A stretch of DNA of 47,152 nt, from assembly GCA_903904005.1 (NCBI GenBank), contig CAIVAR010000181.1:1-47152 (forward strand). Direction: 5' to 3'. The position numbers and the translations under genes are program-made. This stretch comes from an uncultured Anaeromyxobacter sp. GTDB taxonomy: Bacteria; Myxococcota; Myxococcia; Myxococcales; Anaeromyxobacteraceae. Shown one piece after another: positions 27,973-35,935 of the stretch. Position 1 is the first letter of the stretch; each line of letters begins with the position of its first letter. The notes below the pieces were generated by a model, which was not told the origin of the DNA, did not search any database, and saw nothing but the letters and a program-made list of their open reading frames with translations.

Positions 27973-29196
27973 ATGAACGCACGCGAATGGTCCTCCCGCA
28001 TCGCCGAGCTCGCCCACTGCGAGCACTCCGCCCTCGCCGACCTGCTCCGCGCCGTTGGCGAGTTCGACGCCGAGGCCGTGTATCGGCAACTGGGCTTCTC
28101 GAGCCTCTTTGATTACCTCCACCGGGAGATCGGCCTGTCCCGCGGGTCGGCGTACTACCGGCAGGTGGGCGCTCGCATGGTCCGCCGCTTCCCCGAGCTG
28201 GAAGTGCCGATTCGAGACGGAAGGCTATGCATCACGACCGTCAGCGAGCTGGCCAAGGTGATGACGGAGGAGAACCGGGCCGAGGTCCTGCCCATGTTCT
28301 TCGGCTGCTCCCGCCAGGAGGCGAAGCAGCTGGTGGCGAGGCTCAGGCCGATGGAGGAGGTGCCGAGGAGGACGGTCGTCACCGAGGTCCCGCTCATCGC
28401 GCCGATGGAAGCGGCGCCCGCGGTCGTCCAACCGGTTGGACGGGATCGGACACGCCCCGACCGGGGCCTACCCGTGACCGTTCAGGCGCGGACGGTGGTG
28501 GAGCCGATGACGGCCACCGAGACCCGGATCCACATCACGGTCAGCCCGGAGTTCGTGGCCCTGCTGAAGAAAGCAAAGGCCGGGCAGTCCCACGTCCAGC
28601 CGAACGCGACGGACGAGGACGTCCTCAGGGCGGCCCTGGAACTGCTCGTCGAGAAGCAGGAGAAGCGGAAGGCGTCGGTTCCCGCGAAGGTGAAGCGGGA
28701 GGTGCGGGCCCGCGATGGCGGAAAGTGCCAGTGGCCGCTGGCTTCCGGTGGAATCTGTGGCTCGGAGGTTCGCCTGGAGATCGACCACGTCCAGCCCCGC
28801 GGGAAGGGCGGCCCGTCGACGCCGGACAACTGCAGGATCCTCTGCAAGGTCCACAACCTGGAAGCCGCGCGGGCGGCCTACGGCGACGAGCACATGGACC
28901 GGTTCACGAAGGTTGTCCCCACGGCCGGCGAGCCTTGCCCCGTCTACTGCGCAGACGGCGTGGTGAGCGCCCGCCGCGCCATCCGCCCGAGGAGGATCAC
29001 CACCGCCACGGTCGCGACCAGCCCGGCCAGTTGCAGGGCCCGCTCCCCCGGCCCGGCGGGGGGCCTGCCCGCCACCCCCTCCAGGCTTCCGAAGGTGGCG
29101 CCGGCCCAGGCCCACGCGAAGGTGATGGGGGCCATCCCGACGAACGACGCCGCCGCGAACGGACCCAGACGGACCCGGGTGGCCGACAGCGCGTAG
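27973..29196 (+). CDS. HNH endonuclease with a 3' tail read antisense to its neighbour
   Basis: 407-codon frame. Residues 1-115 form a helical DNA-binding-like domain (LADLLRAVGEFDAEAVYRQL, SLFDYLHREIGLSRGSAYYRQ). After a variable linker, residues ~195-235 carry a ribbon-like segment (TRIHITVSPEFVALLKKAKAG). The C-terminal nuclease is HNH: KCQWP and ICGS cysteines, RLEIDHVQPRGKGGPSTPDN, then CRILCKVHNLEAARAAYG, all in family order. The recognisable protein ends near DEHMDRFT (about residue 313, base 28911). From 28944 onward the frame is antisense to the TVP38 gene, giving about 90 extra residues with no homologous look. The native stop has therefore probably been lost. No clear ribosome site precedes the ATG. 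Confidence 0.82.
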   Translation: MNAREWSSRIAELAHCEHSALADLLRAVGEFDAEAVYRQLGFSSLFDYLHREIGLSRGSAYYRQVGARMVRRFPELEVPIRDGRLCITTVSELAKVMTEENRAEVLPMFFGCSRQEAKQLVARLRPMEEVPRRTVVTEVPLIAPMEAAPAVVQPVGRDRTRPDRGLPVTVQARTVVEPMTATETRIHITVSPEFVALLKKAKAGQSHVQPNATDEDVLRAALELLVEKQEKRKASVPAKVKREVRARDGGKCQWPLASGGICGSEVRLEIDHVQPRGKGGPSTPDNCRILCKVHNLEAARAAYGDEHMDRFTKVVPTAGEPCPVYCADGVVSARRAIRPRRITTATVATSPASCRARSPGPAGGLPATPSRLPKVAPAQAHAKVMGAIPTNDAAANGPRRTRVADSA

Positions 29197-29624
29197 TTCA
29201 CGACGTTGTACGGGAAGAGGGGGGAGAGCCGGAGCAGGATCACGAGGAACGCTCCCTGGCGCGCCACCGCCTCGTCCAGGGCCGCCAGCCTCGGGTCGCG
29301 GGCCATGCGCCGCTCCACCATCCCCCGGAACAGGGTCCTCCCGGCCAGGAAGGCGAGCGAGGCGCCGACCGCACCCGCCGGGAGGGCGAGGGCGAAGCCC
29401 GCCACGGCCCCGTAAGCGATCCCCGCAGCCACCGTGAGCGGCCACACCGGCAGGGCCGCCACCGACCCCACCGCGTAGGCGAGCGCGATCACCGCCGCGC
29501 CTGCGGGCCCCGCGGCGCGCGCCCAGCCGGGGAACGCCCCGAGCCACTCCCGCCAGGGGGAGCCGAGGAGGAGCGCCGCGGCCACGGCCACGCCCAGAAC
29601 GGAGAGGATGACGCGACGGCGCAT
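28944..29624 (-). CDS. TVP38/TMEM64 family membrane protein
   Basis: 226 residues, with about six hydrophobic helices. The VTT domain core is complete: ALPVWPLTVAAGIAYGAVAGFALALPAGAV region, the GRTLFR motif, and LVILLRLSPLFPYNVVNYAL followed by FAAASFVGMAP. DedA/VTT proteins are thought to move or scramble lipids in the inner membrane. It has an ATG start close to a divergent promoter shared with the haloacid dehalogenase gene. The last ~80 codons overlap the antisense tail of the HNH gene. Confidence 0.9.
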   Translation of the reverse strand: MRRRVILSVLGVAVAAALLLGSPWREWLGAFPGWARAAGPAGAAVIALAYAVGSVAALPVWPLTVAAGIAYGAVAGFALALPAGAVGASLAFLAGRTLFRGMVERRMARDPRLAALDEAVARQGAFLVILLRLSPLFPYNVVNYALSATRVRLGPFAAASFVGMAPITFAWAWAGATFGSLEGVAGRPPAGPGERALQLAGLVATVAVVILLGRMARRALTTPSAQ

Positions 29625-29636
29625 GACGGGAGGCGG

Positions 29637-29652
29637 AGGATAGCGCTAGGCT
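29637..29652. promoter_or_regulatory. Back-to-back -10 elements for TVP38 (minus) and HAD (plus)
   Basis: Plus strand GCTAGGCT (29645-29652) and minus strand GCTATCCT (29644-29637) abut at the centre of AGCGCT. The plus -35 candidate ATGACG (29623-29628, 18-bp spacer) lies in the TVP38 start, and the minus -35 candidate TGGCCA (29665-29660, 17-bp spacer) lies in the HAD start. Each matches TTGACA at four of six positions. Confidence 0.5.
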
Positions 29653-29658
29653 CCAGGG

Positions 29659-30330
29659 ATGGCCACGGTACGCGCCGTCGTGTTCGACGCCTACGGCACG
29701 TTGCTCGACTTCCACAGCGCCGCCGAGCGCGCCGGCGACGCCCTGGGAGAGCGCTGGCGCGCGCTCTCCGACCTCTGGCGGCGCAAGCAGCTCGAGTACA
29801 CCTGGCTGCGCAGCCTCATGCGGCGCCACGTCGACTTCTGGCAGGTCACCGGCGAGGCGCTCGACTACGCGCTGCAGGCCCACGGCATCCACGACCCGGC
29901 GCTGCGCAAGCGGCTCATGGACCTCTACCTCCACCTCGACGCCTACCCCGACGCGCGTGCCGCGCTGGTGACGCTGCGGGAGCAGGGGCTGCGGCTCGCC
30001 GTCCTCTCCAACGGGTCGACCGGCATGCTCGACGCCGGCATCCGCAACGCCCAGCTCGACGAGCTGCTCGACGTCGTCCTCTCGGTGGAGGAGGTGGCCG
30101 TCTACAAGCCTTCGCCCGAGGTGTATGCGATGGCGGCCCGGCAGCTCGACCTCCTCCCCGGCGAGATCGGCTTCGTCTCCGCCAACGGCTGGGACGCCCA
30201 CGGCGCGAGCGCCTTCGGCTTCCGGGTGGCCTGGTGCAACCGCGCCGGCCTGCCCCCCGATCGGCTCCCGGGGGCCCCGGAGACGGAGGTCCGGTCGCTC
30301 GCCGAGGTCCCGCCGTTCTTCGCCCGCTGA
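29659..30330 (+). CDS. Haloacid dehalogenase type II (L-2-haloacid dehalogenase family)
   Basis: 223 residues, HAD fold. Motif I VVFDAYGTLLD with nucleophile Asp10, motif II VLSNGST, Lys in VAVYKPSPEVY (motif III) and SANGWDAHGASAFG (motif IV, the S-x-N-x-x-D pattern of type II dehalogenases). These hydrolyse 2-haloacids to hydroxyacids with inversion; the true substrate here cannot be told from sequence. Its -10 is six bases from the ATG, so the mRNA should be leaderless. Divergent from TVP38. Cytoplasmic. Confidence 0.9.
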   Translation: MATVRAVVFDAYGTLLDFHSAAERAGDALGERWRALSDLWRRKQLEYTWLRSLMRRHVDFWQVTGEALDYALQAHGIHDPALRKRLMDLYLHLDAYPDARAALVTLREQGLRLAVLSNGSTGMLDAGIRNAQLDELLDVVLSVEEVAVYKPSPEVYAMAARQLDLLPGEIGFVSANGWDAHGASAFGFRVAWCNRAGLPPDRLPGAPETEVRSLAEVPPFFAR

Positions 30331-30348
30331 CCGGCCCGACTGGAAGGG

Positions 30349-31947
30349 CTACCGGTGGTCGGCGGCCAGGTCGGGGTGCTTCTCCAGGTACTCGGCGAAG
30401 GTCCCCGGGAAGTCGTTGACCGGCTCGCCCGCGCGCACGTGCCAGATGCGTGTGGCCACCTCGTCGACGAGCTGCTGGTCGTGGGTCACGAAGATGGCCG
30501 TGCCCTCGTAGCGCTTCAGCCCCTCGGACAGGGCCGCGATGGCTTCCAGGTCGAGGTGGTTGGTGGGCTCGTCGAGGACGAGCACGTTGGGCTTGTCCAT
30601 CATGAGCTTGGCCATGAGCAGGCGCACCGTCTCGCCGCCCGAGAGGGTGGCGGTGGGCTTCATCCGCTCCTCGCCGGAGAAGAGCATCCGGCCGAGCAGG
30701 CCGGAGATCTCCTCGTTGGAGAGCTTGTCCTCCTGCTCGCGCAGCCAGCCGAAGGCGGTGGTGCCGGGGTGGATGAGGCCGGCGTGGTCCTGGGGAAGGT
30801 ACCCGACCGACGCCTGGTGCCCCCACTTGGCCTCGCCGGCGGACGGCTCGATCGCCCCGACCGCCAGCTTCACCAGCGTGGACTTGCCGGCGGCGTTGCG
30901 GCCGATGACCGCGATCTTCTCGCCGCGGGTGACGAGCCCGGTGAAGTTCGGGATCACCTCGTTGCCGTGGAAGCGCTTCTCCAGATCGCGGATCTCGAGC
31001 GTCTGCCTGCCGCTCGGGGACTTCACCTCGAACTTGATGAAGGGGGCCGCGATGTTGGAGCGCTTCAGGTCGTCGAGCTTGAGCTTCTGGATCTGCCCCT
31101 TGCGGCTCTGCACCTGCGAGGCCCGGGTGCCCGCCGAGAAGCGGGCCACGAACTCCTGGAGCTGCTCGATCTTCTTCTTCTTCTCGGCGTTCTCCGACTC
31201 GATGCGGTTCCGGACCTGCCCCTTCTGCCGGACCATGTCGTCGTAGCCGCCGGTGTAGGTGATGATGGTCTCGTAGTCGATGTCGGCGATGTGGGTGCAG
31301 ATGGCGTTCAGGAAGTGCCGGTCGTGGCTGATGGTGACGAGCACGCCCTCGAACTCGTGGAGGAAGCGCTCGAGCCAGCGGATCGAGTCGAGGTCGAGGT
31401 TGTTGGTGGGCTCGTCGAGGAGCAGCCCCTGCGGGTTGCCGAAGAGGGCCTGGGCGAGCAGCACGCGAAGCTTGAGTCCGCCGGCCAGGCTCTTCATGGG
31501 CTGGTCGTGCCAGCCGTTGGCGATGCCGAGACCCTGGAGGAGCTCGGCCGCCTGCGCCTCGGCCTCGTAGCCATCCTCCTCGCCGATGGTCCCCTCGAGC
31601 TCGGCGAGCTTGTGCCCGTCCTCCTCGGAGATGTCCCCCTGCGCCAGGATGTCGTCCTTCTCCTTCATGGCCTTCCAGAGCACCCCGTTGCCCCGGAGGA
31701 CCACGTCGATGACCCGGTCCTCGTCGTAGCGGAAGTGGTCCTGCCGCAGGATGCCGAGCCGCTTGGGGCGGTGGACGTTGCCGGTGTCCGACTCCTCGTC
31801 GCCGGAAAGGATCTTCATGAACGTGGACTTGCCGGAGCCGTTCGGGCCGGTGAGGCCGTAACGGCGCCCCGGCGAGAAGGTGACGTTCACGTCCTCGAAG
31901 AGCTTCTTGGGGCCGAAGGCCTTGGTGACTTCCTGGACCGAGATCAT
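30349..31947 (-). CDS. ABC-F family ribosome-associated ATPase, YbiT-like
   Basis: 532 residues, two ABC cassettes in one chain with no membrane domain. Cassette 1: Walker A GPNGSGKS (residues 34-41), LAGGLKLRV signature, LLLDEPTNNLD Walker B; cassette 2: GRNAAGKST, LSGGETVR signature, LVLDEPTNHLD. Length and details (HDRHFLNAICTHIADIDYETI, SHDRHFLN loop, DNA/RNA-like linker RNRIESENAEKKKK) match E. coli YbiT closely. ABC-F proteins bind the ribosomal E site and rescue stalled or cold-stressed ribosomes. Divergent from the DUF2062 gene by 62 bp. It starts with ATG at 31947 without an obvious ribosome site. Confidence 0.94.
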   Translation of the reverse strand: MISVQEVTKAFGPKKLFEDVNVTFSPGRRYGLTGPNGSGKSTFMKILSGDEESDTGNVHRPKRLGILRQDHFRYDEDRVIDVVLRGNGVLWKAMKEKDDILAQGDISEEDGHKLAELEGTIGEEDGYEAEAQAAELLQGLGIANGWHDQPMKSLAGGLKLRVLLAQALFGNPQGLLLDEPTNNLDLDSIRWLERFLHEFEGVLVTISHDRHFLNAICTHIADIDYETIITYTGGYDDMVRQKGQVRNRIESENAEKKKKIEQLQEFVARFSAGTRASQVQSRKGQIQKLKLDDLKRSNIAAPFIKFEVKSPSGRQTLEIRDLEKRFHGNEVIPNFTGLVTRGEKIAVIGRNAAGKSTLVKLAVGAIEPSAGEAKWGHQASVGYLPQDHAGLIHPGTTAFGWLREQEDKLSNEEISGLLGRMLFSGEERMKPTATLSGGETVRLLMAKLMMDKPNVLVLDEPTNHLDLEAIAALSEGLKRYEGTAIFVTHDQQLVDEVATRIWHVRAGEPVNDFPGTFAEYLEKHPDLAADHR

Positions 31948-31997
31948 GACGGGCGCCGATGTACCGCAAGTTGGGGGTTTTCGCGAGGGGATCGGGG

Positions 31998-32003
31998 TAT
32001 GAA
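31998..32003 (+). promoter_or_regulatory. Possible -10 TATGAA for the DUF2062 gene
   Basis: TATGAA, six bases, then the ATG at 32010. The element is less like the GCTANNNT group than the other leaderless candidates. AAGG four bases before the ATG is an alternative weak ribosome site. Confidence 0.3.
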
Positions 32004-32009
32004 GGCCCC

Positions 32010-32510
32010 ATGGGCAAGGTGAGGGAGGCGCTCCGGCGCCGGGTCGTGGAGCCGGTGAAACAGCAGCTGTGGCAGGGGGTCACCCCGCGCAAGCTGGCGC
32101 TCTCGCTCGCACTCGGAGTCGTGATCTCGGTGATGCCGGTCCTGGGGATCACGGCGGTGATCGCGCTGGGGCTGTCGTTCCTCCTCCGGCTCAACCACGT
32201 CGCCGTGGTGGCGGCGAACTACGCCGCGTATCCGGGGCAGATCCTGCTCTTCATCCCCTTCTTCCAGGCCGGGGCGTGGCTCACCGGCAAGCCGCCGGTC
32301 ACCTTCTCGTTCGACCAGATCCGGGCCGAGATGGCGGTCGGGGTCTGGTCGACCATCGTCCGTTACGCCGACGCCAACGCCCGCGCCATGGTGGCCTGGC
32401 TCCTCTTCGCGCCGCTCGCCACCTGGCTCCTCTACGCCCTGTTCTACCGGCTGCTCGCCCGCCTCCCCCTGCCTCAGACGGGGCCGCCCCAGTCCCCGCC
32501 ACCCCCGTGA
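32010..32510 (+). CDS. DUF2062 domain membrane protein
   Basis: 166 residues from the ATG at 32010; an in-frame ATG at 31959 would add 17 residues but would overlap the ABC-F promoter region. The family pattern is WQGVTPRKLALSLALGVVISVMPVLGI, NYAAYPGQILLFIPFFQAGAWL and a C-terminal helix AWLLFAPLATWLLYALFY. About three to four transmembrane helices; function unknown. The stop overlaps the methyltransferase GTG by 4 bp, so the two are co-expressed. Confidence 0.85.
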   Translation: MGKVREALRRRVVEPVKQQLWQGVTPRKLALSLALGVVISVMPVLGITAVIALGLSFLLRLNHVAVVAANYAAYPGQILLFIPFFQAGAWLTGKPPVTFSFDQIRAEMAVGVWSTIVRYADANARAMVAWLLFAPLATWLLYALFYRLLARLPLPQTGPPQSPPPP

Positions 32511-33460
32511 CCGGCGTCGCGCCCCAGCGGGTCTTCGCGGCCTGCGCGCCCGGGCTCGAGCCCACGCTGGCCCGGGAGCTCGACCGGCTCGGGCTCGCCG
32601 CCCGTGCCGTCGCCGGCGGCGCCGAGGCCGAGGGGCCGGACGCCTGGGCGGTCGCCTGCCTGGGCTCCCGCTCGGCCGATGCGGTCAAGGCGCGCCTCTG
32701 GGAGGGCGCCGCCCCGGGGCTGGCCGCGGCCCGGCGGGACCTCGCCCGCCGGTACCCCGGCGTGGAGCTCGAATCGCGGCGGGACGGGGAGCGCGCCACC
32801 CTCTCCGCCGATGCCGCCGGAGCCCCCCTCTTCAAGCGCGGCTGGCGGGCACGCGTCGGCGCGGCGCCGCTCCGGGAAAGCCTCGCGGGCGGACTCCTCC
32901 TCGAGCTGGATTACGACGGCTCGACACCCTTCCTGGACCCCATGTGCGGGTCGGGCACCATCGCCATCGAGGCTGCGCTCCTCGCGGGCCGCCGGGCTCC
33001 CGGGCTCTCCCGGACCTTCGCCTTCGAGGGCTGGCCGGGGCACGCGGCCGGGCGAACGCAGGCGGTCCGCGAGCGGCTCGCCGCGACCGAGCGGATCCCG
33101 CCCGCGCCGGTGCTCGCCTCCGACCGGAACGGCGGGGCGGTCCGGCTCGCCGGCAAGAACGCCGAGGCGGCCGGGATGGCCGGGGTCGTCCGCATCGAGC
33201 GTCGCGACGCGGCCGAGGTGGACCCGCCCCCGGGACCGGGCACCTGCCTCGTGAACCCCCCGTACGGGATCCGTCTCGACCGGGAGGTCGAGGAGTCGTG
33301 GCGCTCGCTGGGATCGCTCCTCGGCCGCCTGCGCGGATGGACGGTGGGGGTCCTGGCGGGCGATCCGGCCCTCTCGAGGTTCCTCCCGGGCCGGCCGGCC
33401 CGGGTCCTCGAGGTCCAGAACGGCGGGATTCGCTGTGCTTTCCCGGTCTACCGGCCCTGA
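32507..33460 (+). CDS. RlmL-like N6/N2 methyltransferase (THUMP-class fold)
   Basis: 317 residues, GTG start in the stop of the DUF2062 gene. The N-terminal part (FAACAPGLEPTLARELDRLG) is the ferredoxin-like/THUMP entry of RlmL. The methyltransferase core has FLDPMCGSGTIAIEAALLA (SAM site) and the catalytic NPPYG at Asn250, as in large-subunit rRNA guanine/adenine methyltransferases. A 23S rRNA target is likely from family membership, not shown. The THUMP is short and the second RlmK-like half is missing, so this is a stand-alone, single-domain form. Upstream frame in the same phase is a shadow. Confidence 0.85.
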   Translation: MTGVAPQRVFAACAPGLEPTLARELDRLGLAARAVAGGAEAEGPDAWAVACLGSRSADAVKARLWEGAAPGLAAARRDLARRYPGVELESRRDGERATLSADAAGAPLFKRGWRARVGAAPLRESLAGGLLLELDYDGSTPFLDPMCGSGTIAIEAALLAGRRAPGLSRTFAFEGWPGHAAGRTQAVRERLAATERIPPAPVLASDRNGGAVRLAGKNAEAAGMAGVVRIERRDAAEVDPPPGPGTCLVNPPYGIRLDREVEESWRSLGSLLGRLRGWTVGVLAGDPALSRFLPGRPARVLEVQNGGIRCAFPVYRP

Positions 33461-33530
33461 GGGCGGGATTTCACCGATCCGTCACCGTTCCTTCGTGCGC
33501 GAGACGCACTGCCGGTGCAGGATCTTCCTC

Positions 33531-34121
33531 GTGAGCGAGCTGCGCGATACCGCCTCCCTGGCCCCGGCAGCGCCGGAGCTTTCCCTTCGGGTGGGGCGCC
33601 TCGCACGGCTTCTCGCGATCGACGAGCGGCTCCTCGTCGCGGCGCGCCGGCTCCACGGACCGTGGCGCACGCGCCTGGCGAAGGCCCTCACCCGCGCGGG
33701 CAACACCTCGTCCTGGACCCTGGCGGTCCTCGGCCTGGCCGTGGCCGGCGCACCCTTCACCGTCCTGGGGGCGCGGCTCGCAGCCGGCACGCTGCTCGGG
33801 ACACTCTTCTCCCAGACGCTGAAGCGGTCGCTCCACCGCCCTCGCCCGACCTCCGCCATCGTGGGCTTCGAGGCCCTGGCCGAGAACCCCGACCGCTTCT
33901 CCTTCCCGTCCGGCCACACCACCGCCGCCTTCGCCGCGGCGGTCGCGCTGGCCGGGGCTCCGTTCGGCATCGGGCCGGCCGCGCTCCTGCTCGCGCTGGG
34001 GATCGGGATGTCCCGCGTCTACCTGGGCGCCCACTACCCGCTCGACGTGGCCGCGGGCGTGGTGCTGGGAACGGTGGCCGGGGCGCTGGCGCGAATCGGG
34101 CTGGGGAGCGTCGGGTTCTAG
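33531..34121 (+). CDS. PAP2 superfamily phosphatase
   Basis: 196 residues, GTG start preceded by AGGA. Inner-membrane, with about five helices. The three acid-phosphatase motifs are complete: KRSLHRPRP, PSGHTTAAF, and SRVYLGAHYPLDVAAG. Such proteins dephosphorylate phosphatidic acid, undecaprenyl diphosphate or similar lipids. The stop codon TAG shares its CTAG with the stop of the convergent transglutaminase gene. Promoter not seen; the 70-bp gap after the methyltransferase gene has no clear terminator. Confidence 0.9.
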   Translation: MSELRDTASLAPAAPELSLRVGRLARLLAIDERLLVAARRLHGPWRTRLAKALTRAGNTSSWTLAVLGLAVAGAPFTVLGARLAAGTLLGTLFSQTLKRSLHRPRPTSAIVGFEALAENPDRFSFPSGHTTAAFAAAVALAGAPFGIGPAALLLALGIGMSRVYLGAHYPLDVAAGVVLGTVAGALARIGLGSVGF

Positions 34122-35917
34122 AACTGCGACTGGGATTGGACCCGGGTGGATGCGGGACCTGGCTCGGCTGAAGCCTCGCCGGCTTGGGCCTCGCCTGTCA
34201 CCTGCACCTCGACCTCGAGCTTCTCCCCACCGCCCCCCACGAAGATGGTGCCGGACGTCGGCGTGGCATCGCGGTAACTGCGCCCCACCGCCACCCGGAT
34301 GTGGTCGGTCTGGGTGAGGACGCCGTTGGTGGGGTCGAAGCCCTTCCATCCGGCCTCGGGGAGGAAGACCTGGGCCCAGGCGTGGGAGGCCTCGGCCTGG
34401 CGCTGGTTCTGGTGCTTGGGACCGGTCCACAGGTAGCCGCAGACGTAGCGCGCCGGGAGCCCGAGCAGCCGGGCCAGGCAGATGAAGAGGTTGGTGAAGT
34501 CCTGGCAGACGCCGCGCCGGTTCGAGTAGACCTCGAAGGGCGTGGTGAAGACCGTTGTTGCACCCTGGGTGTACTTGTATTCCTGGAAGATCGACTGGTT
34601 CACGTCGAGCAGGGTGTCGAGCAGGTCGAAGTCGTTTCGCACCGCGAAGCTCATCGCGTACTCGGAGAGCTCCTTCAGCTCGGTCTCGGCGAGCTCGGGC
34701 GGCAGCAGGAACGGCTGCAGCACTTGCTGGTGCCAGGGCATCCAGACCACCGGGACCTGGGCCCGCTGGCGCAGCGGGCGGTAGGAGAGCGGATCGGTGT
34801 CGAGCACCTCGACCTGCGAGGTGGCCGTGATGGTCATCTCGGAGTACGGGGTCTCCACCTCCATGCGGCGGGCCCGGTTGCCGAAGACGTCCTCGTAGTC
34901 GCTGTGCGGACCGTCGACCGAGATGGCCAGCTCGTGGGAGATCAGCCGCTGCAGCCGGTCGGAGATGGGGAAGAGCTTGAAGACGTGGCTCGACCGCTCC
35001 ACCGGCTTGTCGTAGCGGTAGGAGGTCCGGTGCGTGACCCGGTAGCGGCGCGGCTCGGCCCGGGCCGGGCGCGACATCTGCCGGCGCTGCGTGCCGGGAA
35101 GCCGGGGATGCCCCTCGGGGATGGTCCAGGGGGCCAGCACGTCCCGGATCGCCCCCTGCCGGAGGAGGACCAGGTGCCCCGGGGGGATGGCCCGCCACTC
35201 CTTCTCCTCGCCATTCACGGTAAGTGGATGGGAGCTCACCACCACGCCCTTGCGGCTCTTGACGCCCCGCTTGCCCAGGTCGACGAGCAGCTCCGTGTCG
35301 CCGAAGGCCAGCCGCTCGTAGGGGGGCATCACCTCCCACATCCAGATGCCGGCCGACTCCCGGTCGGAGTAGACCGCCACGTCGTGCCCGTCGGTGAGCA
35401 CGCAGGTGAGGTTGCCGCTGTCGTTCAGCCGGGCGAGCCACTCGAGCAGCACGCGCGGGTCGGCCTCGCCGATGCTCTTCCAGCCCTTCTCGGCGAAGCG
35501 GTTCATCAGCTCGCAGAAGATGAGCTCGGTGTCGGTGGCCCCGACGGGCTCGAAGGGGGCGCCGGGGCGCAGCTCGAGCCGGTAGCGGAGCGATCCGGCG
35601 TGGCCGAAGAGCCAGTCGCGCCGCCCCCAGCTGCGCAGGAAGGGCTGGGTGTTGGCGTCGGAGACGGCGCCCCAGGTGGCGCGCCGGACGTGCAGCAGGA
35701 AGATGGAGGCCTCGAGGTGCTCCCAGGCCTTGATGAGCTCGGAGCGGATCGATCCGCTGGGCGGGGCGGGCTCCTTCAGGACGGCCGCCGCGGGCTCACC
35801 GCCCGGGTAGTAGCCGATGCCCCATCCGTCGGGCGGGACCTCGCCCTGGGACAGGCAGCGGAGATCGAAGGAGGGGGCGAGCTCGCCCTCGAAGGACATC
35901 GCGAGAAGATTGGGCAT
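34118..35917 (-). CDS. Class II glutamine amidotransferase-like/transglutaminase fusion
   Basis: 599 residues, last gene of the amidoligase operon. Residues 1-270 resemble class II glutamine amidotransferases of the YafJ type (SFDLRCLSQGEVPPDGWGIG, FLLHVRRATWG, DTELIFCELMNRF), but position 2 is proline where the catalytic N-terminal cysteine should be (family starts MC). Residues ~290-560 are a bacterial transglutaminase: N-terminal beta domain (YRVTHRTSYRYDKPVERSSH), then Cys471 in RRGVCQDF, His512 in ASHAWAQVF and Asp528 in GFDPTNG, a complete triad. The linker (GTQRRQMSRPARAEPRR) is continuous and in frame, so this is a real fusion. No signal peptide. It starts 18 bp after the alpha-E stop. 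Confidence 0.92.
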   Translation of the reverse strand: MPNLLAMSFEGELAPSFDLRCLSQGEVPPDGWGIGYYPGGEPAAAVLKEPAPPSGSIRSELIKAWEHLEASIFLLHVRRATWGAVSDANTQPFLRSWGRRDWLFGHAGSLRYRLELRPGAPFEPVGATDTELIFCELMNRFAEKGWKSIGEADPRVLLEWLARLNDSGNLTCVLTDGHDVAVYSDRESAGIWMWEVMPPYERLAFGDTELLVDLGKRGVKSRKGVVVSSHPLTVNGEEKEWRAIPPGHLVLLRQGAIRDVLAPWTIPEGHPRLPGTQRRQMSRPARAEPRRYRVTHRTSYRYDKPVERSSHVFKLFPISDRLQRLISHELAISVDGPHSDYEDVFGNRARRMEVETPYSEMTITATSQVEVLDTDPLSYRPLRQRAQVPVVWMPWHQQVLQPFLLPPELAETELKELSEYAMSFAVRNDFDLLDTLLDVNQSIFQEYKYTQGATTVFTTPFEVYSNRRGVCQDFTNLFICLARLLGLPARYVCGYLWTGPKHQNQRQAEASHAWAQVFLPEAGWKGFDPTNGVLTQTDHIRVAVGRSYRDATPTSGTIFVGGGGEKLEVEVQVTGEAQAGEASAEPGPASTRVQSQSQF

Positions 35918-35935
35918 TTCGGGTCGCGCGCAGGG

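Noticed and set aside
27973-28920. HNH gene as a Cas9, restriction or toxin component
   Set aside because: No partner nuclease domain, methyltransferase, antitoxin or CRISPR array is near; only the HNH core with a helical N-terminus is present.
34118-35917. Frameshift or assembly artefact joining the amidotransferase and transglutaminase
   Set aside because: The reading frame is continuous through the linker and both domains are in the same frame with no stop or indel sign, so a true fusion is simpler.
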